Positions 5,858 to 7,781 of a stretch of 7,781 nt of DNA are shown here, piece by piece. The translations under genes were made by a program, and so were the position numbers. The notes under the pieces were generated by a model. The model was not told the DNA's origin and did not search any database. It worked only from the letters and a program-made list of their open reading frames with translations. Every line of letters starts with the position of its first letter. The stretch's first letter is position 1. Origin of the DNA: Bacteroidota bacterium (lineage in GTDB: Bacteria; Bacteroidota; Bacteroidia; B-17B0; Aurantibacillaceae); contig JANYGR010000100.1 of NCBI GenBank assembly GCA_025359355.1, positions 1 to 7,781 on the forward strand, written 5' to 3'.

Positions 5858-6406
5858 TTAACTGTTCAAAAGTTTTAGTTCAGCTTTTAAAATAGCATAC
5901 AATTCGTGTACTTTATGGGTACCAATTCTATACACAAAGCCACTGTTATCAGCCAGTTCAATAAAATCTTCGCCGCTGGTATAAAAACGTATAATGCCTT
6001 TATTATGTAAATTATAAACAGCACGGCGCAGTATGTTTTTTTTATAGCGGCTTTTTCTAATCGAGGTAATATTTTTTAAATCTATTTTAACTTTTCGAGC
6101 TGTCCAAAAACCATCTACAATTATATAACCCTTAAATACTTTGGTGTTTATGTGTAAAATATAGGTTAAAACTGTTGATAACACTAAAATAACTATACCC
6201 ATAATAAAAAATAATAAACCCGAGTTTGTAAATTGTTGTATGGGGTATGAACCTATTTTAAAAAAAACAACTTGTACTGGTTTTGGATTTTCGCTCCAAT
6301 AGTAGCCTACAAAACAAAAAATGGTTAGTATAGAGCGTATCACAATGCTAAGCCGATTATGTCCCATGTATTGTTTTTCTTCAAATATGGGGTCGTTAGT
6401 TGTCAA
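5858..6406 (-). CDS. Two-helix membrane protein with PH-like C-terminal domain, unknown function
   Basis: A 182-residue protein with two predicted transmembrane helices (about 20-37 and 63-86) and a cytoplasmic-looking C-terminal domain (about 87-180). The strand-rich pattern of that domain resembles bacterial PH-like domains: GYIIVDGFWTARKVKIDL (93-110), ITSIRKSRYKKNILRRAVYN (113-132), GIIRFYTSGEDFIELAD (137-153), then a terminal helix VHELYAILKAEL. The RKSRYKKN..RR patch is strongly basic and could face membrane phospholipids or nucleic acid. I recall close relatives in many Bacteroidetes, all unnamed. The reading frame has no ATG before residue 14 (base 6367). The only upstream start is a TTG at 6406 that overlaps the tilS stop region by 11 nt. 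I keep the TTG because FEEKQYMGHN (8-17) seems conserved, but a 169-residue ATG product is possible. The overlap indicates coupling with tilS. Confidence 0.82.
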   Translation of the reverse strand: MTTNDPIFEEKQYMGHNRLSIVIRSILTIFCFVGYYWSENPKPVQVVFFKIGSYPIQQFTNSGLLFFIMGIVILVLSTVLTYILHINTKVFKGYIIVDGFWTARKVKIDLKNITSIRKSRYKKNILRRAVYNLHNKGIIRFYTSGEDFIELADNSGFVYRIGTHKVHELYAILKAELKLLNS

Positions 6407-7712
6407 TTGTTGAAAATTTTACTAATGTTTTAGATGCTTGGTTTACTTTATAACGGTCGTCGCTTCGGTAATTTACTACCCAAATAATTTCGTTATTACC
6501 GTTCACTAAGAGTTTAATATTTTGTTTATTAAAATTATTTAATTTATATTGTTTTAAAAAATGACTTACTAGTTTAAATCCTTTCATACCAAAAGGTTTA
6601 AAGGTATCTCCTGTTTTTTTTGAACGAATAGTAAGTGGAAAAATAAGTTGATTTATATTAATAATTAATTGATTTTGTTGTGGAATTTGAAAGCTATTTA
6701 ATTTTTCAATTTTAAAATAATTGTTTAATTCTTTTAACGAATTAACTTTAAATTCGTTTGTATTTATCGCATCTATTTTTTTAATAACCAAATCAGTTCT
6801 ATCAATAGTGAGTAGATGGGTTTTAGTGCTAAACATTTTACCAACCAAGCCGTTTTGTACTATATTTTTTTTTACATCTTGTATCTGCGAAGCACTAAAA
6901 CCAAAGGCGTTTAGTATAAAATACAAAATAGAAGCACTATGTTTTTCTGCCTTTAATTTTTGTTTATTAATATAAAATAAATTATTTTTTGTAATTAATA
7001 ATTCGTTTTGTTTTTGATTTAAAAAATCGGTTACAATATCGGCTTCTTGTTTAAAAATACTACTGTTGTTTGTAAAGGTATATTCGAGTGCCGGAGTTAA
7101 TTTTTTTAGTTTGGGTATAACATGTAAGCGTAAAAAATTACGTTCGTATGTGTCTTGTAAATTACTTTTATCTACTCTAAATTTTAATTTATTTTTTTTA
7201 ATATAAGTATCAATATCCGTTCTTACAAATGGTAACAAGGGTCTAATCACATTATTATTTTTCTGTTGAATACCCACCAAGCCTTTTACACCAGTACCTC
7301 GCAACATGTTAATTAAAACAGTTTCAACGTTATCGTTAGCATGGTGTGCCGTTAGTAAATAATTAAATTTATGAATTTCAATTAAATTTAAAAACCAAGT
7401 ATATCGTAAATTTCGGGCAGCCATTTGCGTGCTTACTTTGTTTATTTTACAATAACTGTGAACATCAAATTGCTGAATATGAATTTTTACATTTAATTTT
7501 TTTGCTAAAACCACACAAAATTTTTCATCGGCATCACTATCTTTCCCTCTTAATTTAAAATTACAATGTGCCAATTCAAAATTAAAATTACCTTCATTTA
7601 ATAAATGCGCTAAGGCTACCGAATCGGCTCCACCACTTATGGCCAGTAGCAATTTATTTTGCTTGGTAAATAAGCTATTGACAGTAATATTATTTAAAAA
7701 ATGTTGAAGCAT
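6396..7712 (-). CDS. tilS: tRNA(Ile)-lysidine synthase TilS
   Basis: TilS attaches lysine to C34 of the CAU-anticodon tRNA-Ile2 using ATP, so that it reads AUA and is charged with isoleucine; it is essential in most bacteria. The 438-residue protein has the N-type ATP pyrophosphatase domain with PP-loop AISGGADSV (24-32), the segment AHCNFKLRGKDSD (48-60), AARNLRY (98-104), TAHHANDNVET (121-131), LRGTGVKGL (137-145), RPLL (157-160), DKSN (181-184) and the YERNFLRLHVIP block (189-200). A middle domain and the C-terminal substrate-binding domain with RSKKTGDTFKPFGMKGFKLV (363-382) and WVVNYRSDDRYKV (411-423) are also present. Length is typical of the long form. The coding sequence is visibly more AT-rich than the left half of the window and rich in Asn, Lys and Ile. 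The ATG at 7712 has a TAACTTTG box 5 nt upstream. It heads a likely operon with the overlapping PH-like protein gene. Confidence 0.97.
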   Translation of the reverse strand: MLQHFLNNITVNSLFTKQNKLLLAISGGADSVALAHLLNEGNFNFELAHCNFKLRGKDSDADEKFCVVLAKKLNVKIHIQQFDVHSYCKINKVSTQMAARNLRYTWFLNLIEIHKFNYLLTAHHANDNVETVLINMLRGTGVKGLVGIQQKNNNVIRPLLPFVRTDIDTYIKKNKLKFRVDKSNLQDTYERNFLRLHVIPKLKKLTPALEYTFTNNSSIFKQEADIVTDFLNQKQNELLITKNNLFYINKQKLKAEKHSASILYFILNAFGFSASQIQDVKKNIVQNGLVGKMFSTKTHLLTIDRTDLVIKKIDAINTNEFKVNSLKELNNYFKIEKLNSFQIPQQNQLIININQLIFPLTIRSKKTGDTFKPFGMKGFKLVSHFLKQYKLNNFNKQNIKLLVNGNNEIIWVVNYRSDDRYKVNQASKTLVKFSTIDN

Positions 7713-7717
7713 TTAAA

Positions 7718-7725
7718 CAAAGTTA
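7718..7725 (-). promoter_or_regulatory. Promoter -7 candidate for tilS (TAACTTTG)
   Basis: On the minus strand TAACTTTG fits TAnnTTTG exactly and ends 5 nt before the tilS ATG, which implies a transcript with almost no leader. No TTG is present 17-23 nt upstream, so the -33 element is missing or degenerate. Confidence 0.45.
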
Positions 7726-7732
7726 AAAACAA

Positions 7733-7765
7733 TTTTGCTTACTAAGCTATTGCGTATTAAATTTG
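7733..7765 (+). promoter_or_regulatory. Bacteroidetes-type promoter for the gene at the right edge
   Basis: Both elements of the Bacteroidetes housekeeping promoter are present: TTTTG at 7733-7737 (the -33 box) and TAAATTTG at 7758-7765 (the -7 box, exact TAnnTTTG match), separated by 20 nt, within the usual 17-23. The -7 box ends 4 nt before the ATG at 7770, so transcription should begin close to the start codon. This is the best-supported promoter in the window. It lies back to back with the tilS promoter in a 57-bp divergent gap. Confidence 0.62.
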
Positions 7766-7769
7766 TAGT

Positions 7770-7781
7770 ATGAGCAAACAA
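7770..7781 (+). CDS. Start of an unidentified gene, cut by the window edge
   Basis: An ATG at 7770 is followed by three codons (Ser-Lys-Gln) before the sequence ends. The only evidence that this is a gene is the good promoter immediately upstream and the divergent arrangement with tilS. The product cannot be identified, and the real start could be further downstream. Confidence 0.5.

Noticed and set aside
6721..6975. 84-codon plus-strand reading frame opposite tilS, with hydrophobic product
   Set aside because: The hydrophobic look comes from the AT-rich antisense of Lys/Asn codons in tilS; there is no promoter or family resemblance.
1..7781. Mobile element, CRISPR array, phage, defence island or biosynthetic cluster
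   Set aside because: No transposase, integrase, repeat array, long gap or cluster of unknown genes is visible; the content is mainly housekeeping genes.

Overview
The window reads as an ordinary chromosomal stretch of a Bacteroidota (Bacteroidetes) bacterium. Four things suggest this. The base composition is AT-rich. There are no Shine-Dalgarno sequences ahead of the start codons. Several genes are preceded by TAnnTTTG boxes, the -7 element of the Bacteroidetes housekeeping sigma factor. The protein set is typical of the phylum: DUF2461, a GT2 gene overlapping an ECF sigma gene, CNNM/CBS/CorC proteins and a PH-like membrane protein next to tilS. I cannot place it more finely than phylum.

Layout. 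Positions 1-921 (+) hold the 3' end of an AI-2E-family (PerM/DUF20) membrane transporter and a complete DUF2461 gene. A HAD sugar-phosphate phosphatase close to HxpB lies convergent to them (930-1574, -). Divergent from it, a + strand cluster runs from a membrane GT2 glycosyltransferase (1646-2788) through an ECF-type sigma factor overlapping it by 13 nt (2776-3396) to rsmG (3447-4082). A CNNM/CBS/CorC_HlyC membrane protein (4172-5455) follows with its own promoter candidate. On the - strand, a probable operon runs right to left: tilS (7712-6396), a two-helix membrane protein with a PH-like C-terminal part overlapping tilS by 11 nt (6406-5858), and a 95-residue conserved-looking protein of unknown function (5759-5472). 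At the right edge a further + strand gene begins at 7770 but is cut after four codons.

How the genes relate. Two products act on translation: RsmG methylates 16S rRNA, and TilS makes the lysidine that lets tRNA-Ile2 read AUA. The glycosyltransferase and sigma factor are translationally coupled by overlap, but no anti-sigma gene is nearby. The other genes (transporter, phosphatase, CNNM protein, DUF2461) are housekeeping or accessory functions with no visible common pathway.

I see no mobile element, CRISPR array, toxin-antitoxin pair, phage gene, tRNA or rRNA, and no clear new multi-gene system. The most interesting signals are promoter boxes only 4-5 nt from start codons, which imply leaderless or nearly leaderless mRNAs; a perfect AT-rich hairpin just ahead of rsmG; and the two uncharacterised proteins downstream of tilS. 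All intergenic stretches are shorter than 100 bp, so no long gene-free region exists.
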